From JBCCCJ01 sp039029315 (GTDB taxonomy: Bacteria > Bacteroidota > Bacteroidia > J057): a DNA stretch of 64,000 bases. The stretch is taken from assembly GCA_039029315.1 (NCBI GenBank), contig JBCCGK010000003.1, forward strand, positions 1 through 64,000. The letters run 5' to 3'. Each line of letters begins with the position of its first letter. The first letter of the stretch is position 1. Position numbers and translations under genes: made by a program. Under the pieces are notes generated by a model. It was given only the letters and a program-made list of their open reading frames with translations. It did no database searches and had not been told where the DNA came from. This document shows, piece by piece, positions 34,703 through 43,190 of this stretch.

Positions 34703-35821
34703 CTACTCCACCCAATCTGCAATAAAGACATTTGTCTCCCTTGTGCCGCCATTGTTTCTATTGGAGGCAAAAACAAGCTTTTTGCCATCATAAGAGAACA
34801 TCGGAAAGGCATCGAACTCGTCATCATGTGTGATCTGCTCCAGACCTGATCCATCAACATTGATCATGTAGAGGTTGAACAAACGTCCACTTTCTGAAGA
34901 ATGATTAGAAGAGAAGATGATTTTTTCGCCAGAAGGGTGAAAGAAAGGAGCCCAGTTGGCTTTGCCGAGCTTGGCAATCTGACGGAGGTCAGATCCATCA
35001 ACATTGCAGACATATAGCTCCATATTGGTTGGGGCTACCAGATCTTGAGCAAGCAAATTGCGATAATCTTCTTTCTCTTCTTCTGTTTGTGGGCGAGAAG
35101 AGCGGAAAATGAGTTTGTTTCCGTCGGGGGAGAAAAATGCACCGCCATCATATCCCAGGCCTGTTGTGATTCGTTGGATATCACTTCCATCGATATTCAT
35201 GGTATAGAGGTCCAAATCTCCATCCCGGGTTGACGTAAAGACAATCTTGTCTCCTTGTGGAGAGAGTGTCGCCTCAGCATCGTAGGAATCATTGTCTGTG
35301 AGCTGTCTCAGGATATTCCCCTGGAGGTCAGACACAAAAATTTCAAAGCTGCTATAGATCGGCCATACATATCGCTTAATCACAGATCGATCTGGCGTTG
35401 GGGGACAGTCCTCACTGGCCAGATGGGTGGAGGCAAAGATGATCTCCTTATCTCCTGGCATAAAATACGAGCAAGTCGTGCGCCCTGTCCCGGTGCTGAT
35501 CAGCTTCATATCAAAGGATTCCTCAGATGACTGAGGAATTTTGCCAACATAAATCTGGTCGCAGGGAATTCCTGCACTAGGCTGGGTTCGCTGAAGGACC
35601 AGAGACTGATCATCGAAACTGAAATATGCTTCTGCATTGTCTCCCCCAAAGGTCAGCTGCCGAACATTGCGAAGGTGTGTTTCCTGTGGATATCGAAGAC
35701 TATCAGCAGCTTCCGAATAGGCGTCTGCCTTTGGTTCTGAGGTAGATGACTGCTGAGATGGTTGACAGGCACACAGCCAGACGATGCAACTCGCAAGAAG
35801 AAGAAGGGGCGATTGGTTCAT
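34703..35821 (-). CDS. TolB/PD40-type beta-propeller lipoprotein
   Basis: 372 residues from ATG 35821. The lipobox (WLCAC) makes it a lipoprotein. Six or so PD40 (WD40-like) blades follow: LTFGGDNAEAYFSFDDQSLVLQ, LSPQGDKIVFTSTRDGDLDLYTMN, FFSPDGNKLIFRSSR, FHPSGEKIIFSSNHS, FSYDGKKLVFASNR. This is the TolB-like repeat 'SPDG-x-I-x-FxS'. Such proteins bind envelope or peptide ligands; in Bacteroidota many belong to peptidase or T9SS-associated systems. Specific function unknown. Transcribed alone, with the probable MITE just upstream. Confidence 0.8.
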   Translation of the reverse strand: MNQSPLLLLASCIVWLCACQPSQQSSTSEPKADAYSEAADSLRYPQETHLRNVRQLTFGGDNAEAYFSFDDQSLVLQRTQPSAGIPCDQIYVGKIPQSSEESFDMKLISTGTGRTTCSYFMPGDKEIIFASTHLASEDCPPTPDRSVIKRYVWPIYSSFEIFVSDLQGNILRQLTDNDSYDAEATLSPQGDKIVFTSTRDGDLDLYTMNIDGSDIQRITTGLGYDGGAFFSPDGNKLIFRSSRPQTEEEKEDYRNLLAQDLVAPTNMELYVCNVDGSDLRQIAKLGKANWAPFFHPSGEKIIFSSNHSSESGRLFNLYMINVDGSGLEQITHDDEFDAFPMFSYDGKKLVFASNRNNGGTRETNVFIADWVE

Positions 35822-35910
35822 ATGTGGGATAAAATTGGAAGAACGCAAAGTTGAAAAGAAATCGTTGATGGTTGCACCTTTTCGGCTTTGCGTTCAAAAA
35901 TCGTGAGTTA

Positions 35911-36070
35911 GAAACTGTCTTGATTTTGGTTTTTGTCTGAAAAAGGGAGGGTTTTTGGGTTCTGAGAAGGAATTTTTTTGAGGAATACCGAGGTCTTTCG
36001 AGAAAAAATGACGCACTCAGGTTCCAAAAAGCCAAATTTCCTTAGGGAAAAGAGAAATCAAGACAGTTTC
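35911..36070. mobile_element. Probable 160-bp MITE with TTA target duplication
   Basis: The ends are perfect 16-bp terminal inverted repeats, GAAACTGTCTTGATTT (35911-35926) and its complement (36055-36070), flanked on both sides by TTA (35908-35910 and 36071-36073), which reads as a 3-bp target-site duplication. A second pair of arms, 35949-35966 and 36016-36033, matches in 14 of 18 positions and sits symmetrically 38 and 37 bases from the ends. There is no ORF, so mobilisation would need a transposase elsewhere. It sits immediately after the pfk stop codon and in front of the PD40 gene. Confidence 0.6.
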
Positions 36071-36076
36071 TTAGAC

Positions 36077-37321
36077 TTATGGTCTTACCAAAGAAGGATT
36101 GAATTCCCAGTTGAGGATTTTGTAGAAATCGTATTCTGCTGGATTGTCAACATAGGCCTTGGCTTCTTCGTAATCGACTTCAGTCAAGACATGCATATCG
36201 TTGAAGACCATTTGCGCCAATTCTGAATTGACATCGACTCCTCGTGGTGGAATCTTGCCTGTTTCGGGATCTTCAATGTCATTGAGGAATACAGGAATGA
36301 TTTTTCCCTCATAATCCACTGAAACGATGCAGCCGGTATGTCCTTCATGGAACAGCTTGCGGGCACCCAAGCCCAATTGTGTACAATGAGTCAGATCATA
36401 GGCAACGGGCTGGCAGCAACGAAGTTCATATCCCAGTTCGACGGGACGACTTTTGATTTTGATCCCGATCTCTTTGAGTTTTCGCTGTACAAGGAGGTTG
36501 ACGATATGCGCCTTGCTGACATTGCCCAGTTCTGGATGACCGTGATCGTCATAGGTAAAGTTGATGCCACAATTCTTGATCTGCTCATCGCTCAGGAAAT
36601 GAAAGATTCCCTCACTCACCATCGCTACCCCATGTCTTACCCCATCGATCCTTCGTTTGATCATGGAAGAGATGATGAGGTTGATAATTTTGTCAAAGGT
36701 AATCTCGGTTTTGTTGAACATCTCAGGAATGACTGTCACCGGAAAATGGCAACTAAATCCGATTTCGAAAGCCAAATGTCCTGCTGATCGTCCCATTCCA
36801 GCGACGACGAACCAGTTTCCACTTGTTCGTGCGTCTTCATAAACCGTATGCCCAATGTGCACCCCTTCATTTTTTGCAGAATTAAACCCAAATGTCGGTG
36901 CTCCATATGGCAATGGGATATCATTATCGATGGTCTTGGGAATATGAATATTCTGGATCCCGATATTCTGAGATTTCAGATACTTGGTGAGGCGATTGGC
37001 CGTAGAGGCTGTGTCATCTCCTCCGACTGTGATGAGAAGCTTTACATTGTTTTGGGAGAAAAAGTTACTGGAGAATTCATGATCCTTAGGCTTATGTCGA
37101 CTCATTCGCAGGGCCGATCCGCCTACATTGAAAATTCTATCTGCAAAATGAAAATCTATGTCTACAGTTTCCGCTTCGCCATTGAACAGGTTCTGATATC
37201 CGTCATGAACACCAAGGATACGATATCCATCTTTCAGGAATACTTTGGAGATAGTACTGACGACAGTGTTGATTCCGGGAGCAGGTCCACCAGCACAAAG
37301 AATAGCTACAGATTGTTGCAT
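36077..37321 (-). CDS. Pyrophosphate-type 6-phosphofructokinase
   Basis: 414 residues from ATG 37321 (an ATG four codons upstream is possible). The substrate loop reads GGPAPGIN near residue 11, and the two residues that decide the phosphoryl donor are Asp103 in GGDDT (Gly in ATP enzymes) and Lys129 in PKTIDND (Gly in ATP enzymes). Both are the pyrophosphate-type residues, so reversible use of PPi is predicted (EC 2.7.1.90). NSAKNEG and the MGRSAGHLAFE block support the family. Length fits the long clade. Cytoplasmic glycolysis/gluconeogenesis. A transposon-like element lies 6 bases after the stop. Confidence 0.9.
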   Translation of the reverse strand: MQQSVAILCAGGPAPGINTVVSTISKVFLKDGYRILGVHDGYQNLFNGEAETVDIDFHFADRIFNVGGSALRMSRHKPKDHEFSSNFFSQNNVKLLITVGGDDTASTANRLTKYLKSQNIGIQNIHIPKTIDNDIPLPYGAPTFGFNSAKNEGVHIGHTVYEDARTSGNWFVVAGMGRSAGHLAFEIGFSCHFPVTVIPEMFNKTEITFDKIINLIISSMIKRRIDGVRHGVAMVSEGIFHFLSDEQIKNCGINFTYDDHGHPELGNVSKAHIVNLLVQRKLKEIGIKIKSRPVELGYELRCCQPVAYDLTHCTQLGLGARKLFHEGHTGCIVSVDYEGKIIPVFLNDIEDPETGKIPPRGVDVNSELAQMVFNDMHVLTEVDYEEAKAYVDNPAEYDFYKILNWEFNPSLVRP

Positions 37322-37405
37322 GTGAAATGGCATTTTGTTATTGAAATGCAAATATGTTTGAAAATTTGCTATCTAAAAAACGGCAACGGTGCAAATGTGT
37401 GATTG

Positions 37406-38128
37406 TTAGCGAAGAATTTCAAGAAGCTCCAGCTCATAGATGAGCACGGAATTGGGAGGAATAATCTGTTCAAACCCAGTGTCTCCATAAGCGAGATGCG
37501 GCGGAATATACAGTTCCCATTTTGCACCGGGCTTCATCAACAACAAGGCTTCTGTCAAGCCTGGAAGCGTGTCTTCGACCTTGATTTCATCTGGGCCTCC
37601 TTTGGTAGCAGAATTGTCAAAGACGGTTCCTTCGAGGAGTTTTCCCGAATAGTTGACCTTGACCACATTCGAAGGAAGAGGGGAAGCACCAGTTCCTGCA
37701 TTGAGGACCCTGTACTGCAAACCCGAAGCAAGGACGACGACTCCTTCTTTTTCTCTGTTTTCTCGGAAAAACATCTCACTTCTGGCCTGATTCTCAATGG
37801 CAAGTTTGGCTTGATTCAATTTCTGAACCTCCTCTTGCTTCATTCTGAAGTCAGCCAATACTTTCAAAGCCTGCTCCTCTGACAGAAGTGTTTCCTGCTC
37901 CTTCAGGATGTCATCAATTCCTTGATATACCAGCATCGAATTCAGCGGAACTTCTTGCTTTTGATAAAAACGGGCAATATCCATCCCCAGGGCATAGGAG
38001 ACGCTGTCAAGTTGGGTAACAGGAGATTGCTCGGTTAAGGTGCCACTTTGGCAGCTTACACACACACATGAAATGAGGATAAGGAACAAATATCTGGATT
38101 GGAAGATAGGGTGAATTGCTTGATCCAT
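37406..38128 (-). CDS. FKBP-type peptidyl-prolyl isomerase lipoprotein
   Basis: 240 residues. Lipobox SCVCVSC, so it is anchored in the periplasm. Residues 40-125 are the helical FKBP_N dimerisation part (SVSYALGMDIARFYQKQ...), and residues 140-240 are the FKBP catalytic domain (VKVNYSGKLLEGTVFDNS, ALLLMKPGAKWELYIPPHLAYGD, PPNSVLIYELELLEI). It accelerates X-Pro isomerisation and acts as a folding helper for exported proteins, like FkpA/Mip. Single gene. Confidence 0.93.
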   Translation of the reverse strand: MDQAIHPIFQSRYLFLILISCVCVSCQSGTLTEQSPVTQLDSVSYALGMDIARFYQKQEVPLNSMLVYQGIDDILKEQETLLSEEQALKVLADFRMKQEEVQKLNQAKLAIENQARSEMFFRENREKEGVVVLASGLQYRVLNAGTGASPLPSNVVKVNYSGKLLEGTVFDNSATKGGPDEIKVEDTLPGLTEALLLMKPGAKWELYIPPHLAYGDTGFEQIIPPNSVLIYELELLEILR

Positions 38129-38275
38129 AAAAGAGAGCTCATTATGGGAATAATATATTCAATATAGACAGAGGCTTCAAATTAAACACAAAGAATTGAG
38201 ATGATTACAATATGAAATGAAAAATGTAACTTGTAGGCTCAATCTTCTAAAGAATTTAGAACCCTGCTTTTCATC

Positions 38276-39523
38276 ATGAACTCAGACTTATTGATCGCAG
38301 CAGAACAATATGCCAGAAATATCCTGGAGAATGAGCTGCCAGATGGCTATGTCTATCATAATCTGGATCATACACAACAGGTTGTTCAGTTGGTTGAAAA
38401 AATTGGCCACCATAGTAAACTAAGTGGAGAAGAAATAGAACTGCTCAAAATTGCTGCCTGGCTGCACGATCTGGGATATCTGCACACCTATGTCGATCAT
38501 GAAGAAAAGAGCAGTGAAATGGCACGGGCTTTTCTGTCAACTCAGGGGGTAGAACCAAAACTGATGAAGAAGGTCACAGATCTGATCTATGCGACCCGAA
38601 TCGATCATGAACCGAATACCTTTCTGGAACAGGTCATTCGAGATGCTGACTTGTCCAATCTTGGGACACCAGATGCGCTGGAAAGTTCAGAGCTTATTCG
38701 GCAAGAATGGAAGACGTTCAGTGATCGGGATTTTACAGATGAGGAGTGGAATCAGTTCAACTACGATTTCTTCTCCAATCATGATTATCATACAGCCTAT
38801 GCGCAGGAATTTCTTGGGCCTCTCAAGCAACAGGCCCAAAGAAGACTTAAAAAAAGAGTCAAAGTCAAGAAGAAACAAAAAGCGGCAGCCAAGCAGGCAA
38901 TGCTGGAAATGAAGCTTGAGGAGACAGAAGTTCAACTGGATAAGGCCAAGAGTCGTCTGAAAAAAATGAAAAAACTTCGTCCGGATCGCGGGATCGAGAC
39001 GATGTTTCGAACGACCTATCGGACTCACATCAATCTGAGCTCCATTGCTGACAACAAAGCCAATATTCTTCTCTCGATCAATGCCATCGTTCTGTCTATC
39101 ATTTTTACCAAAGTCATGGATAAATTTGAGGATTTTGACAATTATGTCATCATCCCGGGTTTGATCATTATCCTTGTATGTATGACCACGATTGTATTTG
39201 CGATTCTGGCCACCAGACCCAAAGTGAACTCAGGGATTTTTACACGAGAAGATATTCTGAATAAAAAGACCAACCTCCTGTTCTTTGGCAACTTTCATAG
39301 CATGAATCTGGGAGATTATCTGTGGGGAATTGACCAGATGATGAAGGATGCAGAATATCTGTATGGAAGTATGACCACAGATATATACTTCCTGGGTAAG
39401 GTTCTGGCAAAAAAATTCCAACTTCTTCGGATTGCCTATAATATCTTCATGTATGGAATGGGCCTGGCAGTCATTTCCTTCATTGTGGCTTTTCTCCTGG
39501 CTTATTGGGGAGGAACTGCTTGA
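38276..39523 (+). CDS. HD-domain protein fused to a PycTM (Pycsar effector) membrane domain
   Basis: 415 residues. Residues 25-185 are an HD phosphohydrolase: H32 (NLDHT), H64-D65 (LHDLGYLH), D123 (RDADLSNLG) in canonical order. A Lys-rich coiled coil (185-235) leads to a PycTM-type region: MFRTTYRTHINLSSIADNKANILLSINAIVLSIIF (243-277) with a first membrane helix about 265-280, a second at 290-312, and a third at 388-412. The ADNKANILLSINA motif is the hallmark of the Pycsar effector membrane family (DUF5706). In Pycsar defence, a cyclic pyrimidine messenger opens the membrane protein and kills the infected cell. Here the sensor position is an HD enzyme and no cyclase is adjacent, so the activating or hydrolysing signal is unknown. 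Its stop codon abuts the stop of the convergent EreA-like gene. Confidence 0.78.
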   Translation: MNSDLLIAAEQYARNILENELPDGYVYHNLDHTQQVVQLVEKIGHHSKLSGEEIELLKIAAWLHDLGYLHTYVDHEEKSSEMARAFLSTQGVEPKLMKKVTDLIYATRIDHEPNTFLEQVIRDADLSNLGTPDALESSELIRQEWKTFSDRDFTDEEWNQFNYDFFSNHDYHTAYAQEFLGPLKQQAQRRLKKRVKVKKKQKAAAKQAMLEMKLEETEVQLDKAKSRLKKMKKLRPDRGIETMFRTTYRTHINLSSIADNKANILLSINAIVLSIIFTKVMDKFEDFDNYVIIPGLIIILVCMTTIVFAILATRPKVNSGIFTREDILNKKTNLLFFGNFHSMNLGDYLWGIDQMMKDAEYLYGSMTTDIYFLGKVLAKKFQLLRIAYNIFMYGMGLAVISFIVAFLLAYWGGTA

Positions 39524-40735
39524 TCATCGGCAGGGCTGAGCTTCCATGTCTTCAGGTACAATCAGGATAAACTGAAAATTTTTACTCAGATTGGGAAACA
39601 TCTCCTCATTGCCGATGAGGCGAAAGAGCACAATGTCTTCCTCATAAAAGGCATCAACCTCTGCCATCACTTCCATAAATTCGTCAAATTCCTTGAACTT
39701 CTCATATACCCTGGGAACCCTCCGAAAGTATTTTGAAATGGTCAGAACTTTTCCCTGGACAGGAGAATAGCTGTGAGCATTAAGATTTTGGGCAAGTGTA
39801 GGAAATCCCCAATTGATGGCAGGCTTGATTTCAGTATGTATCCCCCCAAACTGCCCATAAAATTTTCCTGCCTTGAGTCTTCCATGTTTGTTGAGAAGCT
39901 TGAAGTTGTTGTACATCCGCAACTCTCGTTTCTTGTCATCCCCATGTGCATACACAAACTCTCTCAGCACGGGAATATCAAAGCCCTGGACGAGATTCTC
40001 TAGAATCATCTCGAATAGCCAATACTCCTCCTCCCAGTAGCGTCTGTATGCACGTTTTCGTTCCTGCCACTCTTTGTACCACTGGCGATAGAATCTGCGT
40101 GCTTCTTTGTCGTTATATCCTTCCTGTTCGTGGAGGGTCTTGAGTTGCGTGATTTTTTTTCGCACGCCAGCTGTCAGTGGTTTGTTGGGGAGCATGCGGT
40201 AGAGGCATTCCGTTACGAGCAAGGGAGATTGCTCCAGATCAATGCCCACGAGCCAGATTCGATCCGATTCCGGCACGCTTTGATTGAATTGATACAGATC
40301 GCGGTAGAATGTCATTTGGTCCCTCGGACAGACGGGAGTATCATAGAGTGCACGAATCAAGAGTTTTTCATTGCCCGTATCCAGATAGCGATTAAGCAAT
40401 TCTCCATAGGCATATCCTCCTTCCAAAATAAGATTTCTTACCCCGGCATATTTATGTAAAAATGTGAGAAATCTGAATTGAATCTTGGGGTTCATGGCTT
40501 GCCAGTGCTCTTCTGCTGTGAAAAAGAATTGATACTCTCCTACTAGCTCTTTCAGCATATTGAAGGAAGAAAATTCCGGATCTCCCTCCAGAGAAAAAAC
40601 GTCAACCTGATCCTTCCAAAAATCAGAATAGGCATTTTGGCCGAAAACTGTGGGGGGAAACACAAAAAGTGTCACCAACAGTAAGAGCAAAGAAGTCAGA
40701 TAGGCAAAAGAAACAATCAAATTGAGCTTTTTCAT
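39524..40735 (-). CDS. Secreted EreA/ChaN-superfamily-like protein, copy 1
   Basis: 403 residues from ATG 40735 (signal peptide starts MKKLNLIVSFAYLTSLLLL; the longer frame begins inside the upstream paralogue). Mature sequence has the erythromycin-esterase/ChaN layout: FFTAEEHW near 80, NLILEGGYAYGELLNRYLDTGN, VGIDLEQSP and FGGIHTEIK. These positions correspond to the Glu/His pairs in the fold. Extracytoplasmic. Enzymatic substrate unknown and antibiotic resistance is not implied. It shares long stretches with the next gene, so a tandem duplication is clear. A TATATTTG box lies 22 bases before the start. Confidence 0.65.
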   Translation of the reverse strand: MKKLNLIVSFAYLTSLLLLLVTLFVFPPTVFGQNAYSDFWKDQVDVFSLEGDPEFSSFNMLKELVGEYQFFFTAEEHWQAMNPKIQFRFLTFLHKYAGVRNLILEGGYAYGELLNRYLDTGNEKLLIRALYDTPVCPRDQMTFYRDLYQFNQSVPESDRIWLVGIDLEQSPLLVTECLYRMLPNKPLTAGVRKKITQLKTLHEQEGYNDKEARRFYRQWYKEWQERKRAYRRYWEEEYWLFEMILENLVQGFDIPVLREFVYAHGDDKKRELRMYNNFKLLNKHGRLKAGKFYGQFGGIHTEIKPAINWGFPTLAQNLNAHSYSPVQGKVLTISKYFRRVPRVYEKFKEFDEFMEVMAEVDAFYEEDIVLFRLIGNEEMFPNLSKNFQFILIVPEDMEAQPCR

Positions 40736-40756
40736 GGACGTTAGGGAATCTGAGCA

Positions 40757-40764
40757 CAAATATA
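40757..40764 (-). promoter_or_regulatory. -7 box TATATTTG of the EreA-like copy 1
   Basis: Exact TAnnTTTG on the minus strand, 22 bases before the start codon; it overlaps the region just before the stop of the upstream paralogue (40780), so copy 1 can be transcribed on its own. Confidence 0.5.
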
Positions 40765-40779
40765 GGGAATCCCCCTCCA

Positions 40780-41955
40780 TCAATCACAGCTCTGTCGTTC
40801 CATCTCTTCGTCAATCAGCAGCAAAAACTGAAAATTTTGACTAAGCTCTTGAAAAGGACTCCCGACCCCGATCAAATTACAGAGAACGACATGCTCAGGA
40901 AATCGTTGTTCGATATGTCTGACCATGCTGGACAAGGCCTCTTCATCACCCAGGACTTCATACTGATCCTGCATTTTTCTCAAATATCTGGAAATGGTCA
41001 GGACACTGTTGGATACCGGAGAGGAACGAAAATAATTGAGGCGATGGGCAAGGCTGGGAAATTCCCAACTCCTGGAGCGCGAAATATCCGTGTGCAAGGC
41101 CCCAAACTGGGCATAGAAGTTTCCCGCTTTCATATAAGGAGTGAGAGTCAAAAAATTGTTGTACATCCGCTCTTCTCGTTTTTGCCAGCTATCTTTGAAA
41201 ATCAGTGCTTTCAACAAATTGAACTGAAAGCCATGCAGGGAATTTTCTACCAACAATTCCAATCTTCCCAAATCTTTGCCCCAATAAGTTTGATAATGTG
41301 AACGCTTTCTATTCAGATCCTTCTCCAGGCGTTTGAAGAATCGCTTGACTTCTCGCTTGTCATAATACCTGGATTGATGAAGATCCTTGATTCGGCTAAT
41401 ATTTTTGGCGATCTGTCGGGGGGGCTGGTGCTGGGGAAGCAAGGTGTGAATCGCCTGAAGAGCCAGTTCCGGAGAATGTTCGAGATCGATGCCAGTCGTT
41501 TGAATTCTTTGTGAATCAGGAAGCTTCTGATTGTATTCATACAGCAACTCGAACATTTGTTCCTGATCATCTGGACAGACAGGAATGTTATTCAAAGCCT
41601 TTTTCAACAAAAGTTTATCGCCCGTTTGCAAAAAGCGATTGATAAGAAACCCATAGGCATATCCGCCCTCCAGGATAAGATTGCGCACATTCGCCTTCTG
41701 ATGGAGATAGGTTAGGAAGGCAAACTGAATCTTGGTGTTGATGGTCTTCCAGTGTTGTTCGGCTGTGAAGAAAAACTGATAATCCTGTACGACAGAATCC
41801 AACATTTCGAAAGACGCAAACAGACTGTCATCTGTCAAATCCAATGGCTGGATGTGATCAGCCCAATACAGGCTATCTGTAAGCTGCGCTACAGTGAGAA
41901 GAGGGATAGCCAATATGACCAGACTGGACAGATAGGGAATAACATATTTCAACAT
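40780..41955 (-). CDS. Secreted EreA/ChaN-superfamily-like protein, copy 2
   Basis: 391 residues. Signal peptide 1-24 (ends LTVAQ). Shares with copy 1 the segments FFTAEQHW, INTKIQFAFLTYLHQ, NVRNLILEGGYAYG, TGIDLEHSPEL, MYNNFLTL and FGALHTDIS, and the same EEMERQSC-type end. Spacing to copy 1 is 44 bases, so they are probably co-transcribed. TACCTTTA, one mismatch from the -7 consensus, lies six bases before the ATG. Function unknown; a phospho- or ester-hydrolase-like fold is expected from the superfamily. Confidence 0.65.
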   Translation of the reverse strand: MLKYVIPYLSSLVILAIPLLTVAQLTDSLYWADHIQPLDLTDDSLFASFEMLDSVVQDYQFFFTAEQHWKTINTKIQFAFLTYLHQKANVRNLILEGGYAYGFLINRFLQTGDKLLLKKALNNIPVCPDDQEQMFELLYEYNQKLPDSQRIQTTGIDLEHSPELALQAIHTLLPQHQPPRQIAKNISRIKDLHQSRYYDKREVKRFFKRLEKDLNRKRSHYQTYWGKDLGRLELLVENSLHGFQFNLLKALIFKDSWQKREERMYNNFLTLTPYMKAGNFYAQFGALHTDISRSRSWEFPSLAHRLNYFRSSPVSNSVLTISRYLRKMQDQYEVLGDEEALSSMVRHIEQRFPEHVVLCNLIGVGSPFQELSQNFQFLLLIDEEMERQSCD

Positions 41956-42019
41956 ATAGCTAAAGGTAGGAATTTGACATCAAGCATTCAATAGACCGCT
42001 ACTTTCTCTACACCTTGCA

Positions 42020-42946
42020 TCATCGGAAAATTTCTACCTCCGCTTCCTGCATCCCGATTTGAGCTGCCCGATACATGCCCTCACAGTTGAATGGCATGGC
42101 GACACGGCCCTTGGCATCCACTGAGATCAAACCTCCCAAGCCTTTCATGTCTACAAGTTTCTGATGAACCACTTCATCAGTTGCTTCAGCCAGACTCAGC
42201 CCTTTGTATTGCATCCGGGCAGCGATATCATGTCCCACTACTGCTTTGATAAATGGTTCTCCATGGCCCGTGCACGCAACTGCACAGAGACGGTTGGCAT
42301 AGGTGCCTGCTCCAATCAGAGGTGTATCCCCTACCCTGCCAAATCGTTTGTTCGTCATTCCACCTGTGGAACTCGCCGCAGCCAGATGTCCCTGCTGGTC
42401 CAAAGCGACTGCCCCGACGGTACTGAAGTTCTTTTCCCCTTTGTCCGCATGGTCCAATTGGGTGATAGGGGTATCCTTGACACGCAGCCATTGTTCATAG
42501 CGAAGCGCATCATGAAAGTAGGTTTGTGGGGCGAAGTCCAAACCTTTCAAACGAGCAAATTCCTCTGCCCCTTGCCCAATCATCATCACATAGGCAGAAT
42601 CTTCCATGACCTTTCTGGCAAGAAGGATCGGATTCTTGATTCCGCGAACACCAGCAATTGCGCCTGCCATGGGATGATGGCCCTCCATGATCGCAGCGTC
42701 CAGGAGATGGGTGCCATCTCCTGCATAGACCGCACCTTTTCCGGCATTAAACAGGGGATTATTCTCCAGAAGGACCACAGCTGTAGTGACGGCCTCCAAG
42801 GCGGACCCATTTGCTGCCAGAATGCGATGCCCTGCTGTGAGCGCTTCTGACAGGCCAGCCTTGTAGATGGCTTCTTTTTCAGGTGTCATTCGGGAACGAA
42901 GAATGGTCCCGGCCCCACCATGAATCGCAAGTGAAAATGGCTTCAT
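42020..42946 (-). CDS. Isoaspartyl peptidase / L-asparaginase (Ntn hydrolase)
   Basis: 308 residues from ATG 42946 (the longer frame is not conserved). Plant-type asparaginase that cleaves isoaspartyl dipeptides and asparagine after self-cleavage. Seen: IHGGAGTI at the start, NPLFNAGKGAVY, LLDAAIMEG, and the autocleavage site before Thr in FSTVGAVALD (nucleophile Thr), followed by STGGMTNKRFGRVGDTPLIGAGTYAN, the substrate pocket. Family length is normal. No signal peptide, so cytoplasmic. The -7 box sits four bases before the ATG. Confidence 0.92.
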   Translation of the reverse strand: MKPFSLAIHGGAGTILRSRMTPEKEAIYKAGLSEALTAGHRILAANGSALEAVTTAVVLLENNPLFNAGKGAVYAGDGTHLLDAAIMEGHHPMAGAIAGVRGIKNPILLARKVMEDSAYVMMIGQGAEEFARLKGLDFAPQTYFHDALRYEQWLRVKDTPITQLDHADKGEKNFSTVGAVALDQQGHLAAASSTGGMTNKRFGRVGDTPLIGAGTYANRLCAVACTGHGEPFIKAVVGHDIAARMQYKGLSLAEATDEVVHQKLVDMKGLGGLISVDAKGRVAMPFNCEGMYRAAQIGMQEAEVEIFR

Positions 42947-42950
42947 GGGA

Positions 42951-42958
42951 CAAAGATA
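42951..42958 (-). promoter_or_regulatory. -7 box TATCTTTG of the isoaspartyl peptidase gene
   Basis: Exact TAnnTTTG on the minus strand, four bases before the ATG; a leaderless transcript is likely if the box is used. Divergent from the 43.1-kb box. Confidence 0.55.
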
Positions 42959-43135
42959 GGAGTTTTGACTGAGGGGAAATGCCTCAAAACGGTTGATGTC
43001 AAACATCTTTCATTTTTCCAGTTCCTGATCTGCTTGTTCATCTGTAGTGGCTTATCTCCTTCAAGAAAGCGTATCCCGGAAGGTGCAGGGGGGTGAAAAA
43101 TCAACCCACCCATCTCCTTACTCCCAGAATCTTCG

Positions 43136-43143
43136 TACCTTTG
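43136..43143 (+). promoter_or_regulatory. -7 box TACCTTTG of the DUF2723 gene
   Basis: Exact TAnnTTTG, 47 bases before the ATG at 43191. It supports the shorter start, because upstream in-frame codons would lie before the transcript. Confidence 0.55.
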
Positions 43144-43190
43144 AACCTTCTCGATCGATCCGGGTATTTGGGATCGAAGCATACAATGAC

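Noticed and set aside
38276..39523. A complete Pycsar defence system
   Set aside because: Only the effector-like membrane domain is present; no nucleotidyl cyclase lies in the window, so I call it a solitary fusion and not a proven defence operon.
39524..41955. Erythromycin resistance genes
   Set aside because: The proteins are only distantly EreA/ChaN-like, secreted and duplicated; nothing shows macrolide hydrolysis.
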